Part shown: positions 22,510 to 35,344 of the stretch, in pieces
Position numbering within the stretch: position 1 is the stretch's first letter
How the letters are laid out: the number at the start of each line of letters is the position of its first letter
DNA from: Xestospongia bergquistia
Lineage: Eukaryota; Porifera; Demospongiae; Haplosclerida; Petrosiidae
Direction of reading: 5' to 3'
DNA: 64,000 nt
Assembly: GCA_963965975.1 (NCBI GenBank)
Contig: OZ014411.1
Span: 14,648,501 to 14,712,500 of the forward strand
Translations under genes and position numbers: made by a program
Notes under the pieces: generated by a model
What the model was told of the DNA's origin: nothing
The model's input: the letters and a program-made list of their open reading frames with translations, nothing else
Databases searched by the model: none

Positions 22510-23525
22510 CCAAGTAGAACAATTTGAAATAGGAAACGGGTAAGAGAACATCTACTTCAAGAGAAGGTGATCATGAACCTTATGATGATGCTGTAAAAGT
22601 CAAAAGAACTAAAGTACCGACAGGTAATTACAAGATTGACAATTATAATATTGAAAAGAATATATATATATATATATATATATAGATAGCAATTTATCAT
22701 CTGTATTTTAATCACTTTTTAATGATTAAAACTCTTTATAATTTTTTTTACTTTATTGAAGTTGCCTAAAAGTCTGCTAAAAATGAACAGAAACCTCATA
22801 ATTGGAGAACTCAATTAGACAATATGGAATCAATGAAGTCATCTCGAGATGCATCTGTTGATAATGTCAGAAATCTTTGTTCATGTAAAAAAAGGAAATC
22901 TTTAACACCAAACAATCTAAGATCGCCAATTTCCTGTATCCAGAAGTCACTTATTAACTTTGGAATTAATATATTCAATTGGAAAGTGTTACATTAGTGG
23001 TTTTGTTTTCAAATTTTGATGTTTGTTGTAGTTTTTAGAGGTAACTAGAAAGCATTTGTAAACTCACCAGTCCTTTCAAACCATTCATTTTTAGCAAAAT
23101 CATCTTCATATATTAATATACTATAGTAGTCTACGTTATTGTAATATACATTATTACATGTACTTTATAGGTAAAATGTTACCAGGTCTTATTAGCTCTA
23201 ATGCTGTCTAGTCAGACAAAGGATGAAGTGACTGCAGCTGCAATGTCAGACACATGGACTAAATATTGACTCTATATTACATACTTCACAATCAAAAATT
23301 GAACAACTAATCAAACCAGTCGGATTTTACAGGGTAAGAACAAGGCACATTGTATTAATGACAGATTAATAATATTACAGTTTTTCCTATATGTAGCTCT
23401 GCTTTTCCTTAATCAGTTACAATTTAAAGATGTTAAACACAAAATCTGGAAACCTACAATTATTGCCTTTATGTTGCTAGAATAAAACTGGAAGAATTAC
23501 CAGGTAGTAGTGCCATCATGTAAGT
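22510..23525 (+). pseudogene. NTHL1-like DNA glycosylase (endonuclease III) relic
   Basis: A segment at 22762-22880 reads QKPHNWRTQLDNMESMKSSRD followed by ASVDNV. A segment at 23171-23332 reads QVLLALMLSSQTKDEVTAAAMS, then, after a frameshift, HGLNIDSILHTSQSKIEQ and LIKPVGFYR. These match the N-terminal region of the endonuclease III homologue NTHL1, a base-excision repair enzyme for oxidised pyrimidines. A weak trace of the LPGVGPKM motif appears near 23500. The first exon has no in-frame ATG after the preceding stop, the second begins with an in-frame TAA, and the third has a deletion that breaks the frame. The catalytic lysine and iron-sulfur cluster regions were not found. A dead, 5'-only copy is most likely. 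Confidence 0.75.
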
Positions 23526-23529
23526 CTCA

Positions 23530-25200
23530 CTGAGACATTATTGTGAAATTATATGATATAAATACATATCTGTACATCTTCAATCCTCATTGTACCAATG
23601 AACAGTTACAACGAGTTCTAACGTTTTTGAAATTGACATCTCTACACAAATTCGACATCAAATACCTCTCTGCAAGTTGGAATTTTAAAAGGTTTTGTTC
23701 AAAATATTGAACTAGTATGACCTTGACTATCTACACTAAATGTGCTCTAATTAGCCAGTAAGGACAATGAACTTTGAACTTTATGAGAGAGATTATAATG
23801 TAGAAACTAATTATATAAATAGTATGGAGTGAGAGATACATAAGTTTCACATTTGCAGGATCTTAAATGAAAGTTGTGGTACTGGTACATCGCACTAGGA
23901 ACATTATACTTTTGACCACAACTTTATTGTCTCCTTTGGTATATTTGGCTGTCAACATCCTACAGTTTGCAAAAATTTTCATTCTTATTGAAAATTTGTA
24001 CAGAAAATATATATTCCAATTGGAATAAATTTCTAAAAACATGATTTATCTCATTAATTTAAAAAAATTACTTGCATTTTGTTCATTGTAGGACTATTTA
24101 CTTTACTCTGGGAAACATTAGACCATGTTATCGCTCTACTTATAACATTAAGAGGTGTTAACTATACTCTGTATGTTATTATAGCTAATGAACATTAGTG
24201 GTGTTAACTGTATATGATATAATACATTTGGTTGAAGGTGCAGTTAATTTTTAGAAGGATATAAACCATTGCTGTCTGCATTTTGAAAATATATTTGTAG
24301 CAGATTGATAATACTTCCTCTCCATACTGGTTGTTGAATGAAAGAAAGATTGGACCTTGTAAGTTGCATATATACATATGATTAAAATTTTCTTAATCAG
24401 CTACAGCCATGTGATATCTTCAAGAGCGTAATTATAGTAGTATATTGTAGATGAATATTACATGTTCATAGTAATGTTGTAGCCCAGAATTCTGAATGGT
24501 ATTTCGTAATGTGTATCATCTTTATTTTTAATTATTTTTATAATAAAATATCATAATTATCAGCATTATTTTTATAATAAAATAACATAATTATTAGCAT
24601 TATTGTAAGATACATTTGATTTAGACAGATTGTTGAGTAGAGAAATAATGAGAAAAGTAGAACATGTAATTAGATTAATGTGTGTAAACTGTCAACTAAT
24701 TTTAGTCAGTGCTAAGGAATACCAACTTAGTTGCTATGACAATTTAGGCATTGCTTATCAAGAAATTATTTCTTGCATGGCAATAAATATACTTTAACAT
24801 GATCTTCACAAACTATATCAGAAATTGTTACTCTATTGAGTTACTACATTTTGATTTTGTCCTCAGATAACACCTATTGTTTTAAGCTAATTTCTTAAAT
24901 AATAAACATGTACATAATACATTTTAAAATGTTTTAATCCTATTATTCCAATTTGAACTTTGAACTATGCTATTTACTTAAAATTGATTTTATAAATGTA
25001 TTACATTTTGGGTTGAAATTATAGGAACTAATAAAGAAATGTTGCTGCTGTTGGTACTGATCTACTACTTCAATTTTACCTACAGAACATAGTAATTATA
25101 GATGTTGATTCTACTTTATTTGTTTATTATCATCTTGTAGCTATATGTTTTGTATCACATTTTGTGTTTTTTTATTTGTAATCTCCAAGAATTAGGTATC
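23530..25200. other. Non-coding stretch, no gene seen
   Basis: AT-rich DNA between the NTHL1-like relic and the decayed copy of the ANK-ZU5-death gene tail. A local duplication of about 40 bp ('tttttataataaaatatcataattat.agcatta') lies at 24530-24605. Confidence 0.4.
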
Positions 25201-25510
25201 TTATATTAAACTTTTTATATTTAGGTTTAACAAGTGCTATCACCTATTTCTGATTGATGTTCAAATTAAGGTAAATTATATTTCTGATTTTTGAGTGCAA
25301 TGTCTGAACATGTGGATTAGTTATATGTTTTTTTTTACCCACTAGGAATAGATAATACCTGATCTATATATTAATGTTAGGAGCCATTGTTGATAATACA
25401 AAAAATTAAACTAGAGTGTGGACTTCATTTTGCACTTTGATTTTATTTTCTTTTTATATTTTATTCTTGTGTCAGCAGCCAGTCTTTGAAAATTTAAATA
25501 CAAAAAGGAA
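25200..25510 (+). pseudogene. Decayed copy of the last exon and 3'UTR of the ANK-ZU5-death gene
   Basis: The stretch follows 33955-34325 in order: 'ttaaactttt', then 'tttttgagt.ca.tgtctgaa', then a 'cactagga' acceptor, then 'aaactagagtgtgga', then 'tattttattctt.tgtcagca'. The membrane-anchor codons after the acceptor are mostly lost. It shows that the downstream gene once had a tandem neighbour. A stray 'atgttgctgctgttggta' at 25037-25054 may come from the same exon. Confidence 0.6.
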
Positions 25511-28452
25511 TTTCTACTCTATATAATGATGTAGTGAAGATAATGTGAACATATGAACTATAATAATATACATTATATGGATTTGTCTTAGAAATAGAGT
25601 ATAGATATGAAATTTAGAATAAGCAAGTTTACTGTATCAGAGAAACAAGACATATATGCACTGAACTATGGAGATCTTCATCTTCTAATTCTTCTGTTTA
25701 AAATTAGCTCATTGTAACAAGGAGACAACAAAAACTGTTAAATATACAAGACTGACGTTTTTAATGGATGAATGAATGAATGCAGTAGTTATTATAGGTT
25801 TCTCTAAGTCATTCTATGTCCTATTTATACTGATTAACTGTCTTGTGTCCACTTCTCTCTATGTCCAATTGGTCTATTTATCTTTAATCGTTAACATTAT
25901 AGTAACGCCCATCAAATTACTAGTGAAATTATATACGGCGTATATTCTCGTGACAACTTTTCAGTCTTCTTTCGTTGCACTCCTATTGGACGACTATAAC
26001 GTTTGCTGTCCTTTGTTTGCGTATATGAGCTGTTATCATAAACTATGGTAAGTACAATATACATAGTCTTATTACTATATCTTACTCTGCCATAAGTGAC
26101 GGGAAAGGACTGAGAACATTCAGCCTGCTTTGTTAGATGGATCATTTTCTGAGCATCCTAATAACAAAAAAAATTACCATATGCTATTATTTATTATTCA
26201 TATTAATAATTGTCTTTATTATTGCAATTTAAGTATTGCTCTCTCTAGCTACATGTATTTTTTAGTCTCGTGTTCAGATGTCCACTCACTAGTGGACATG
26301 AAACAAACTATTCCTGTAAGCATTGTTGTGCAACCCATTGATAATAATTCATATATTAACTGACTGATTGTCTTATTGGGTTATTTATCAACCTATCTAA
26401 TAGTTAACTTTATTTTGTGTAATAGTTCTAGTCTTTTTTTACTGAATTAAATAAAAGTACACTATATGCATCAGACTCCTTTTCTATATGTATGCACCTT
26501 GTTGAATGGAATGTTTAACATGTCCCAAGAAGTTAGACATGTTTAAAATAGGTTTTTCTTTTATATACATAGTTTATATGGACAGTTGTTGAAGAGTTTT
26601 TAGAAAATGTCAATTCTATTGTGAATATAGTGATAAGAAGCATGAATAACAATGAGAAGAATCCAATATTATTAAATTAACACTATAACACTATATAGTT
26701 AAAATGAATTTGAAAATTCAAACCAAACAGAATAAAGTAGACTCCATAATTTATCATGTTTGGAATCATCTCAAGTGTTTTAAATTATACAACTCTTATA
26801 AATTATTAGTTATACAACAATACGATACTTCTCATGTTTCTGCGGAAGGTCATGTACACTCTAGGGTCATTATCTGAATTTCATATAAGTCTAATATACA
26901 CTGCAAGATTGGAGTCTGTAATTTGTATAGATTGTGCTGTGTAAATCCAAGATTGGAGTCTGTAATTTGTATAGATTGTCCTGTGTAAATGAAGTCTAAA
27001 AATTCATACTGTGGTCTATGTCAAATAAAAAAATGTCAATAAATCAAGCAAATTTGTGGATAAATAGTACTACCAGATGTTAAGTAAACAGATACATGAT
27101 TGAAATAGGAACTACTACATATAACGTTATGTACCTGGAGTGTAGTATACTGTATGTTCAGAATAATCTAAAGAATGTCTGGCACACTGCACATGCCAGA
27201 CAAAAAAAAAGGCGAGTCTTATATTTGATAAACTGCTAAATTCTAATTAGTTGTTTGTTATCTGTTTGCCTACTCCCATTTCACCTACTTTCTTTCAACT
27301 CTGAAATGATCAAAAGTGCTGTTTCGCCTACTAAACATTAGATATCATGTGTTAAAATACACAGTTACATAATAGAAAGTATACATGTATTGAGTCATAC
27401 ATGATACTATGAGTGAAGGCAATAAATGAGCAAAATAGTTGTCTCTAATCCACAAACACAAATTACCTGTGCTCTAGACACAAATTCATATTACAGATTG
27501 TAATTTGTATAAAAATTGGAGTAGTGTTAATGTTAGGAAAAAAGTTGACAATTACTGTCAATTATTATTGCAATTATTGTTTTCCTATATTAATTTCATA
27601 AAGCTACAAGCTTTGCTTATATTAACAATATAATGTTGAGCAAACAGTGCTAAAATGTGGCATGATGGTACGGATTTATAATCTATATAATCATTGTAAA
27701 ATGTACCACATTTGTAGCCAAAATATGACATTATTAGACAATATGATTATTAAAAGTATTTGTAATCAGTATTATCATAATATTATTCATCCCTATCTAA
27801 TAGTACACCAATATTGTGGCAGAGTCTACTACTATAACTTGTAGACTCACTATATACAAGGAATCTTGCTTAGACCAATAGGCTCTTAACTTGCATTTAA
27901 TATTATTGTTTTTCCAATTAAAACTGCACTATTCTAAGTTGCTAAGCCACTATTCTAAGATATAGTTTGACCAGTGGTTTGTATGATTGAATAATGTGGA
28001 CTAATAAATTGATATCATTGTTTTAAAGCTTATTCAAAACTTTCTTTTTGTGTTTACTATTTAGTTTCAGTTATTGTTGTGTTAAGGCATTGTCTACTGT
28101 TCTTTTTACATTGCTACATAATACTCTCTATACTGTACAAGTATCAAGGAGTTATGGAACATCATTTGTTTGGAATACCTTTAAAATTAACATCATAAGT
28201 TTTTGACTTGTTAAGTTATACTAAAACCTGATGCAATGAATAAGTTAGATATTACACTGAGTAAAGATTGGAGATGTATTAGTCATTTTTCTCTTAAGAT
28301 TGTATGTACAAAGTTTTATTATTAAATGATTAAATAATTTTTAGACTTTAGATATCATTGAAGTAAACTCATCGATATGTTTCTGATAATAATTTTCAAA
28401 TGTATATTTAATTTCAAGAAATTAGATTACTATTGTTTTGTTCTTACATTAG
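25510..28452. other. Region that should contain the 5' end of the ANK-ZU5-death gene
   Basis: No exon here can be proven. One candidate first coding exon is 26298-26315 (ATG and six codons, then a GTAAGC donor, phase 0), which would join the phase-0 exon at 28453. A tandem duplication of about 44 bp lies at 26904-26990 ('agattggagtctgtaatttg' twice). Other open frames, such as the one near 25776-26051, are hydrophobic, but I see no matching family or splice context. Confidence 0.35.
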
Positions 28453-31400
28453 GATAATAGTTTAATTGAATCTGCTAGGAAAGGAGATTTGCCTGGAATA
28501 AAAGATGCTCTCTTAAGAGGAGCTAATGTAAATGCTACAGATTTGGTAAGGCTACTTAATTTATTGTACAAGCTAAGAAAATACAAATGAAGTAGCTAGT
28601 TTGAAATTTATTTAAATATTAAGAAAACTATTTGGTTCTGCCTTTCTTGCTATAAAAGTCTTTGTGTTCTAAATCACTAAGAAATTTGTGCAAGTTTCCA
28701 AACTATTATTGTTAAGCTAATAATTATCTGGTATTGCTTAAGCAATGGATACTTACAGATTTAATATGATTTCTATATGTTAGTACTGTTAGTGGTCTAA
28801 TTTGACAGTACATGGTTTGTTTGATATTACAATAAAACAATGTGTGGTCCTTCATTATGTAAGATATGAAGGCAATACAGATCTTGTTGAAGTATTAATC
28901 AACCTGAAAGAGACCTTTACTCCTCGGGGAGCTATACAAGTTATTTATTGACCCTAAATGGAACAATCTGATTTGTCAATTTGGCATAGCATGGTACAAG
29001 TGTAGAGTATACACATAAGTCAAAGTAGATACATGATTTATACACCAATGACTGCAGGCCAGAGATGTATAAATTATGTAGCTAACAAGCCTTCACATAG
29101 TTTACACAAGTATAAAAACCTTGCTGAGTCAACTACCATAGATAAATGTGCTTTATTGTAAATATATCTGTTAATTATTCATATTTATAATGAACCATAC
29201 CTATCTTTGGTGCAATTGTACCCCTTTTTTATGATATTAACAAAATTTGTAATTTTAAAGCACATTCACTAACCAATTCTCCTCCTTACTAGACACTGAT
29301 AAATTAATTTTATGAATTTTTAATAATGTGCAAATGTGCTACTTTTTCATTGGCATTAGAGCTGATCTGTGCCAAGAATTATCTGTCTTTTTAGGAATAT
29401 AGAGAAATAAATAAATAAAATAAATAAATACTTCTGCTCTTAAAACTTAAAATACTTTGAGTAAATTATTTAAAGTGATTTTATACTAAAATGTTGACCA
29501 AATGTTACTTTTGGTTTATAAAATTAAACAACTTCCAAAGAGAAAAAGTGGAGGGTAGCGAAGATTGAGAGTAGGAAAATGAAATATTGTTACAGTGTTA
29601 GTACCTAGAGGATTTTCCAGGAGGAGTTTGGTGGGATAGAATGTCATTTGGAAAAAAGAGAGATTCCTTCATAAATTTGAAGAGGAAAATGATTTGAGAA
29701 GTAGCTCTACAAGTTAATAAGGAAATTGGATTAAAAAGTTATAGGTTGTCCTCATGGTTTGAGAGCAGTTTTAGAGCACTTTTTTAAATGAAAACTTCTG
29801 GACATTTCAACACTTTTGTGATAACACAAAAATATTTATATGAGTAAAACACAATCAAGTATAGATGAGTTTAGGATGAGAGGGGTAGAGAAGATAGAAA
29901 GGACTTACTTTTCTTGAGACTAACATGCAAAAATCTTATTTTCTATCCACATGCAGTTGAAGATTTTTATATGACCATTAGCGGAATTTTTCCAGCTACT
30001 TGTTCATAAGCTACAACAGAAATCCAACCCTTTCTCTCAAATATTCTATTTAAAAACTTGTAATACATTTGTCTCTAATTGTAGAAGATTTCAGATCTAG
30101 TGGGATCTCTCTATTATTTACATTTTATATTCTTGCTGGACTATTCAATAAGTTATTCTGTTTCTAGGTGTCTTCTAGAAAATAAAAATATTGTTTTATG
30201 TGTCATTATTTACTGCATCCATTCAAACTGATACTTGCCATGCATATAGCTTTAACACCATCTGCCACCTGCATCTTTTATATAAGGTAAAGAAGACTGA
30301 AGACAATGTTGCCTATTTTATTTAAAGTATTTAGTAAGGTATCATGCAGTGACAGCATGGCAGTTGCAAACAAACTAACATCACTACAGAAATTGCAGTT
30401 AGGTCTCTACACTTCAGTTTTTTCATGTTTTACATACAACATAGTATAGTGACGGTAGTAGAACATATATAGTGTATAGTGTGAGTTAGTAATTGTCACT
30501 ATGTGTACGTTAACTGTAAGTCATTGCTGATTTTAGTGTTCAATGTGACATATAATATTTAATCTCCTTAGGACAAACAAGCAGCGCTACATAGAGCTTC
30601 AAGTAACGGTTATACTGAGATAGTTCAGTTACTCCTGCAATATAATGCAGATACTAGTATTCGTGACAAGGTCAGTCTGTGTTGTCTTTATTCATAGTCT
30701 ACTCTTACAAAGGATGGTAATACTGCATTGCATATTGCCTGCAAGAATAGTCATATAAATGTTATACAATACTTGCTATCTCAAGGAGCAGATATAAGTA
30801 TTAAGAATAATGAGGGTAAGACTCCGTTAGATGAATGTCAAGACACAAGCAAAGAGGAAATTGTCAGTCTTGTCTCTGAGTACAATCCAAAACGAGGTGA
30901 AGTATTAAACAAAAACTATGTAGTACGCTTGCTTGCTTGCTTTGTAATCATATAGCCTTGCACGATGTATCTAAATGGAATATTGAATACCTCAATGAAG
31001 AGCAGGTTTTTGAGAAACCAGAGTATGGAGTCAAGTTTGTCATTCCGCCGTCGTCAGTGGAAATAGGGCAAGAAGTCAAAACTGAAGTCAAAGTAGTTGC
31101 ACCAGAGGAGTCAGAGATCATCCTCCCTCCTGAGGTTGAGCTTGTTAGCTGTTTCTACAAAATTAAAACAACAGAAATATTCTCCAAACCTGTTGATCTT
31201 CATCTCCAGCATAATGTTGAGCTCAGATCACAAGAGGAAAGTCAACAGCTAGCATTTATCAGAGCTAAAGGACCACCACCTTACAAATTTGAGCTGTTAT
31301 CAAATGAATATGATCAAGTGTTCAGACCTTATGACAAGTATGGTGTCATAGGAATCTCCGATTTTTGTCTCATTGCTATTGTCAAAAAAATAAAGGATGT

Positions 31401-34163
31401 ACTATTTCGACAGTCACGTCACAGTTATGTGATGACAGTCTTTTTCAAGGAGAAGAGGAAGTTTTGTTGGGAAATACAAGCAGTGGTCACAAAAAATCTT
31501 GGACCTTTTCTTGAGGTATGTAGACATTATGAAAAGAGAACTACAACACTATATTACCACTCCATACATGTTCTTTTGCCTGTATTAGAGAGTGAACACA
31601 GAGAAACGTTTTGAAAATTGGAAAAGGATACATCCAGTTGCTATTGTTGATCCTGACATTAATGAAGTTACAATTGCTAATGAGTGTTATGACATTAAGC
31701 CAATGATGAATCCATTTCAAGTAAAGCCCTAGTTGATGTTGTGAACTTAAATTTTTGTATTGTTTAAGCTTTCTAGGAAGATCATTGATCAATATCAACC
31801 GGGCACTGCTCTACCTTGCTTAAACTTTATAGTTTCTTTCAAAGATAAGAAAGAATTCACTGATCTAGAACTTACTTTTAGAGGAAAAAGTCAACAGACA
31901 AATTTTGTAATTCCTAGTTATGAATTGCAGCAAATAAAGGAGACAACAAGTTAGTGTCATTAAAGTTAGAATATTCTTGTGATTTAATTATTGCCATATA
32001 AAATATTGGCTGAGCTTTGAAATTATATATATATATATATATATCATAATGAGAAACATTTGAAAAGGAGTGTCAGTGTCAGTTCTATATGCCAATCTGA
32101 GAATTTAAAAGACTATTGCTTGACAACCATATGATAGAGCCATAGTAGTAGGTTAGCATGGTGAGGTATTCAACAACAACTATGTAGTAATCCTACTTGT
32201 TTGATTTCTTATTATTTAGTTTTGGAAGATGTGTCTAAATGGAATATTGAATACCTCAATGAAGAGCAGGTCGTTGAGAAACAAGGCTATGGAGTCAAAT
32301 TTGTCATTCCACCATTATCAGTGGAAAAAGTAACAATTCAGGTCAATGTAGTTGCACCAACAGAGTCAGAGATCATCCTTCCTCTTGATGTTGAGCTTGT
32401 TAGCTGTTTATACAAGATTAAAAAAACTGGAAAATTCATTAGACCTATTAAGCTTCATCTCCAACACAATGTTGAGCTCAGATCACAAGAGGAAAGTCAA
32501 CAGCTAGCATTTATCAGAGCTAAAGGATCACCACCTTACAAGTTTGAGCTGTTATCAACTCAATATGACCAAGTGTTCGTACCTTATGACAATTATGGTG
32601 TTGTAAGAATGTCTGATTTTTCTGTCATTGGTATCGTCATCCGAATAATAAAAGGTGTTTTATTTCGGCAGCCATCTCGCAGTTATGTGATGACAGTCTT
32701 TTACAAGGAGATAATAAAGTATTGTTGGGAAATACAAGCAGTGGTCACAAAAAATCTTGGACCTTTTCTTGAGGTATGAAGCCAAAATAAAAAAATAAAT
32801 AATACCACTGTATACATTTTCCCTTGTCTATATTAGAGAGTGAACACAGAGAAACGTTTTGAAAATTGGAAAAGGATAGATCCAGTTACTATTGTTGATC
32901 CTGACATTAATGAAGTTACAATTGCTAATGAGTGTTATGACATTAAACCAATGATGAATCCATTTCAAGTAAAGTACTAGTTGATGTTGTGAACTTAAAT
33001 TTTTGTATTGTGTAAGCTTTCTAGAATGGTCATTGATCAATGTCAACCAGACAGTGCCCTACCTTCCTTAAAATTTGAAGTCTCTCTCAAAAATGAGAAG
33101 GAACTCACTGACCTAGAGCTTACTTTTAAAGGAAAAAGTCTACAAAAAAAGTTGGTAATTGCTGTTTGTCATTTGCAACAACAGCAGGAGACAACATGTG
33201 AGTGACATTGAAGATAGAATATACTCACATTTTTAGATTAATGTCAGCAAAAAGATGTCAGCAAAAATACTATAGTAATATAAAGAAATGTGTGTTTCTT
33301 TTGTTAACATAGCTCACTCTGCCAGTACTCCTTCCACCAATAGTCATCCTTCTATCCATATGCCATCATCATACCATCGATTAGGAATTTCTGATAAATT
33401 ATTATGTGAGTTATGAAATGTTCAAGTTAATTGACAATTTTGTCATTGAGTTAATTAAGTCATCTTTCTTATATTCACATTATAGGTAAAGAGCCTAAGA
33501 GAAAACACCTGATGACAATACTTCATGAAATTAGGTGTAAATGGGAAATTATTGGTGAACAACTTGCTGTGAAGGATGATTATCTAAAGTCTTTTGAACA
33601 CAACGTGGCATATAATGATACTATAAATCTCTCAAAAGTTCTTCAGGTTTGGAGAAATCAGAGAACTTGTGAAATCTCTTGGAGAAAGATCATCACTGTT
33701 GTCGAGGACCCACCTGTAGAAAACAAAGCAGTAGCTGAGAAGATATTTTACTACTTATCAAGACCTGATGTGAAAAATCAATATTTTTATCAACCTGGTA
33801 AAGTTAAAAATTGCATTTAATAATTGTCCCTGTGTCACTGCATAGGTCAAGAGATTACCACTTTTAATTCTCCTCCTCCAATTTATCAAGAGCCAATTAA
33901 GACGAAAGGTATAATTATATAGTTATAATGTTAAATAAGAAAATTTGATATCTTATGTTAAACTTTCCTTATTTTAATTTAATTAATGCTATTGCTTATG
34001 TCTGTTGTTGGCATTTAGTTAATTAATATTCTAATTTTTTGAGTACATTGTCTGAATGTTCTTTCTTTACTCACTAGGAAAAGATGGTAGTTGGTTTATG
34101 CTGCTGTTGGTAGCCATTTTTGTTGCTGTCATAGCCTATTTTATATACATAGCAATAAACTAG
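28453..34163 (+). CDS. Ankyrin, two ZU5/UPA-like units, death domain and C-terminal TM protein (5' end not found)
   Basis: Thirteen exons: 28453-28545, 30572-30670, 30713-30896, 30956-31515, 31589-31720, 31769-31949, 32220-32773, 32837-32968, 33017-33197, 33313-33405, 33486-33797, 33846-33908, 34078-34163. Phases agree at every join and give 889 residues plus a stop. Order: about three ankyrin repeats (ALHRASSNGYTEIVQLLL, ALHIACKNSHINVIQYLL); ZU5 (GVKFVIPPSSVE); a following UPA-like region over three exons; a second ZU5/UPA-like copy; a Ser/Pro linker (STPSTNSHPS); a death domain with its W-x-x-I-G-x-x-L core; and a final hydrophobic helix (WFMLLLVAIFVAVIAYFIY) ending three residues later, typical of a tail anchor. 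ZU5-UPA-death order is known from UNC5, PIDD and ankyrins. The doubled unit and the tail anchor are unusual. Likely a membrane-tethered signalling scaffold; the start is missing. Confidence 0.8.
30671..30712 (+). other. 42-nt intron in the ankyrin region
   Basis: GTCAGT donor and 'cttacaaag' acceptor. Removing 42 nt joins RDK to DGNTALH and restores the ankyrin spacing exactly, so the intron is real or recently so. Confidence 0.7.
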
Positions 34164-34356
34164 AGTGTGGATTTACTTTATTATTATTTACTTTATTATT
34201 TACATTATTAATTACTTTACTTTATTATTTACTTTATCTTTTTACTTTATTTACTTGTAGTTTAATTTCTTTTTTTATTTTACTTTATTCTTAGTCAGCA
34301 ACAATTATTTGAAATTAAATATACACCAACAAGTGCAAAAATTGATCCTATTATAA

Positions 34357-34362
34357 AATAAA
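34357..34362 (+). terminator. Possible polyadenylation signal of the ANK-ZU5-death gene
   Basis: AATAAA about 190 bp after the stop codon at 34161-34163, followed by T/A-rich DNA. In an AT-rich genome this motif is weak evidence on its own. Confidence 0.4.
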
Positions 34363-34442
34363 TATATTACAGATTTATAAATTATAATAATAATAAACAC
34401 GTTGGACTTGATAGATTTGTCTAGAATAGAACTGTATAGTAA

Positions 34443-35125
34443 GGAAGCCGAAGGCGGACAATTACGGAAGCCGGGGATGGACATTTTAATTCCTATTTTC
34501 TAATTTAATCAAACAGGATTATATGGAGTTGGAATGTCCGTCCACAGTTTCTGTCTACAACCAAAACCAGGAACCCAACCCAAATGCAAACACCTCGCTG
34601 ATTCTCTATTCTAACTAAAAGACAGCTTGTGGTACTCGCGCTAGGCGTTTTATTAAGTACCAAGAACAGCCTAGAAAGACACACATGCCAAGAATGGAAT
34701 AAATTAGAACTCATGAACTAGTCGTTAATTAGAATTTTTAAACATGCGAATGTGCTCGGGAAAATAGTAAATAGGAATTAGAATGTCTGTCCTCGGTTTG
34801 TTAATTGGAATTTTTAAATACGCGAAGATACGGAAGCCCAAGACGGACATCCAATTCTACTTTCATATTCGACTTTGAAGTTTTCCGAAAATATCCAATT
34901 CTACTTTGCAGTTTTCCCAAAAAATTCCAATTCCAATTCTATTTTCTATCCTTTGATGGAATATTTAACAATTAAAATCCTTTACCCTCTCCCTAACTGG
35001 AAACATGTCACTTTGCTCAATTCTAAGAGACAGCTCGTGGTGCTTGTGGTCCTTGCTTCACATTATTAAGACATTATTGAGCGATGTAAAATAGAATTGG
35101 AATTGGATGTCCGCCTTCAGCTTCC
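34443..35125. mobile_element. Non-autonomous element with 18-bp terminal inverted repeats
   Basis: The left end 34443-34460 (ggaagccgaaggcggaca) and right end 35108-35125 are inverted copies matching at 17 of 18 positions. Degenerate internal copies of the same motif ('ggaagccggggatggaca' near 34466, 'gtctgtcctcggtttg' near 34784, 'ggaagcccaagacggaca' near 34832) make the element look like nested or tandem sub-units. No transposase reading frame was found. It lies just past the 3' end of the ANK-ZU5-death gene. MITE-like is the best class. Confidence 0.7.
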
Positions 35126-35344
35126 ATAAGTCTGTGTTTGAAAAAATAAGATTAAACCTATGTAATGATCAAATACATGCTATAACATAATTATAACCTT
35201 CCTTTTATCACTAGTGTGTGAGGGTATTATTTCCTTAAAAGAAAAAAGTAAAAAATTATCAACATTATGATCACTGAAGTCACTTTGATGACACTTGAAG
35301 CAACTATTTGTATGGGAATATTGAGGAAGTCTGACTATGGGTAA

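Noticed and set aside
25776..26051. Hydrophobic 91-codon open frame on the plus strand
   Set aside because: Hydrophobicity in AT-rich DNA is expected by chance; no splice, promoter or family support.
29500..30050. Purine-rich stretch in the long ankyrin intron
   Set aside because: Checked for an exon or RNA gene; stops in all frames and no structural motif.
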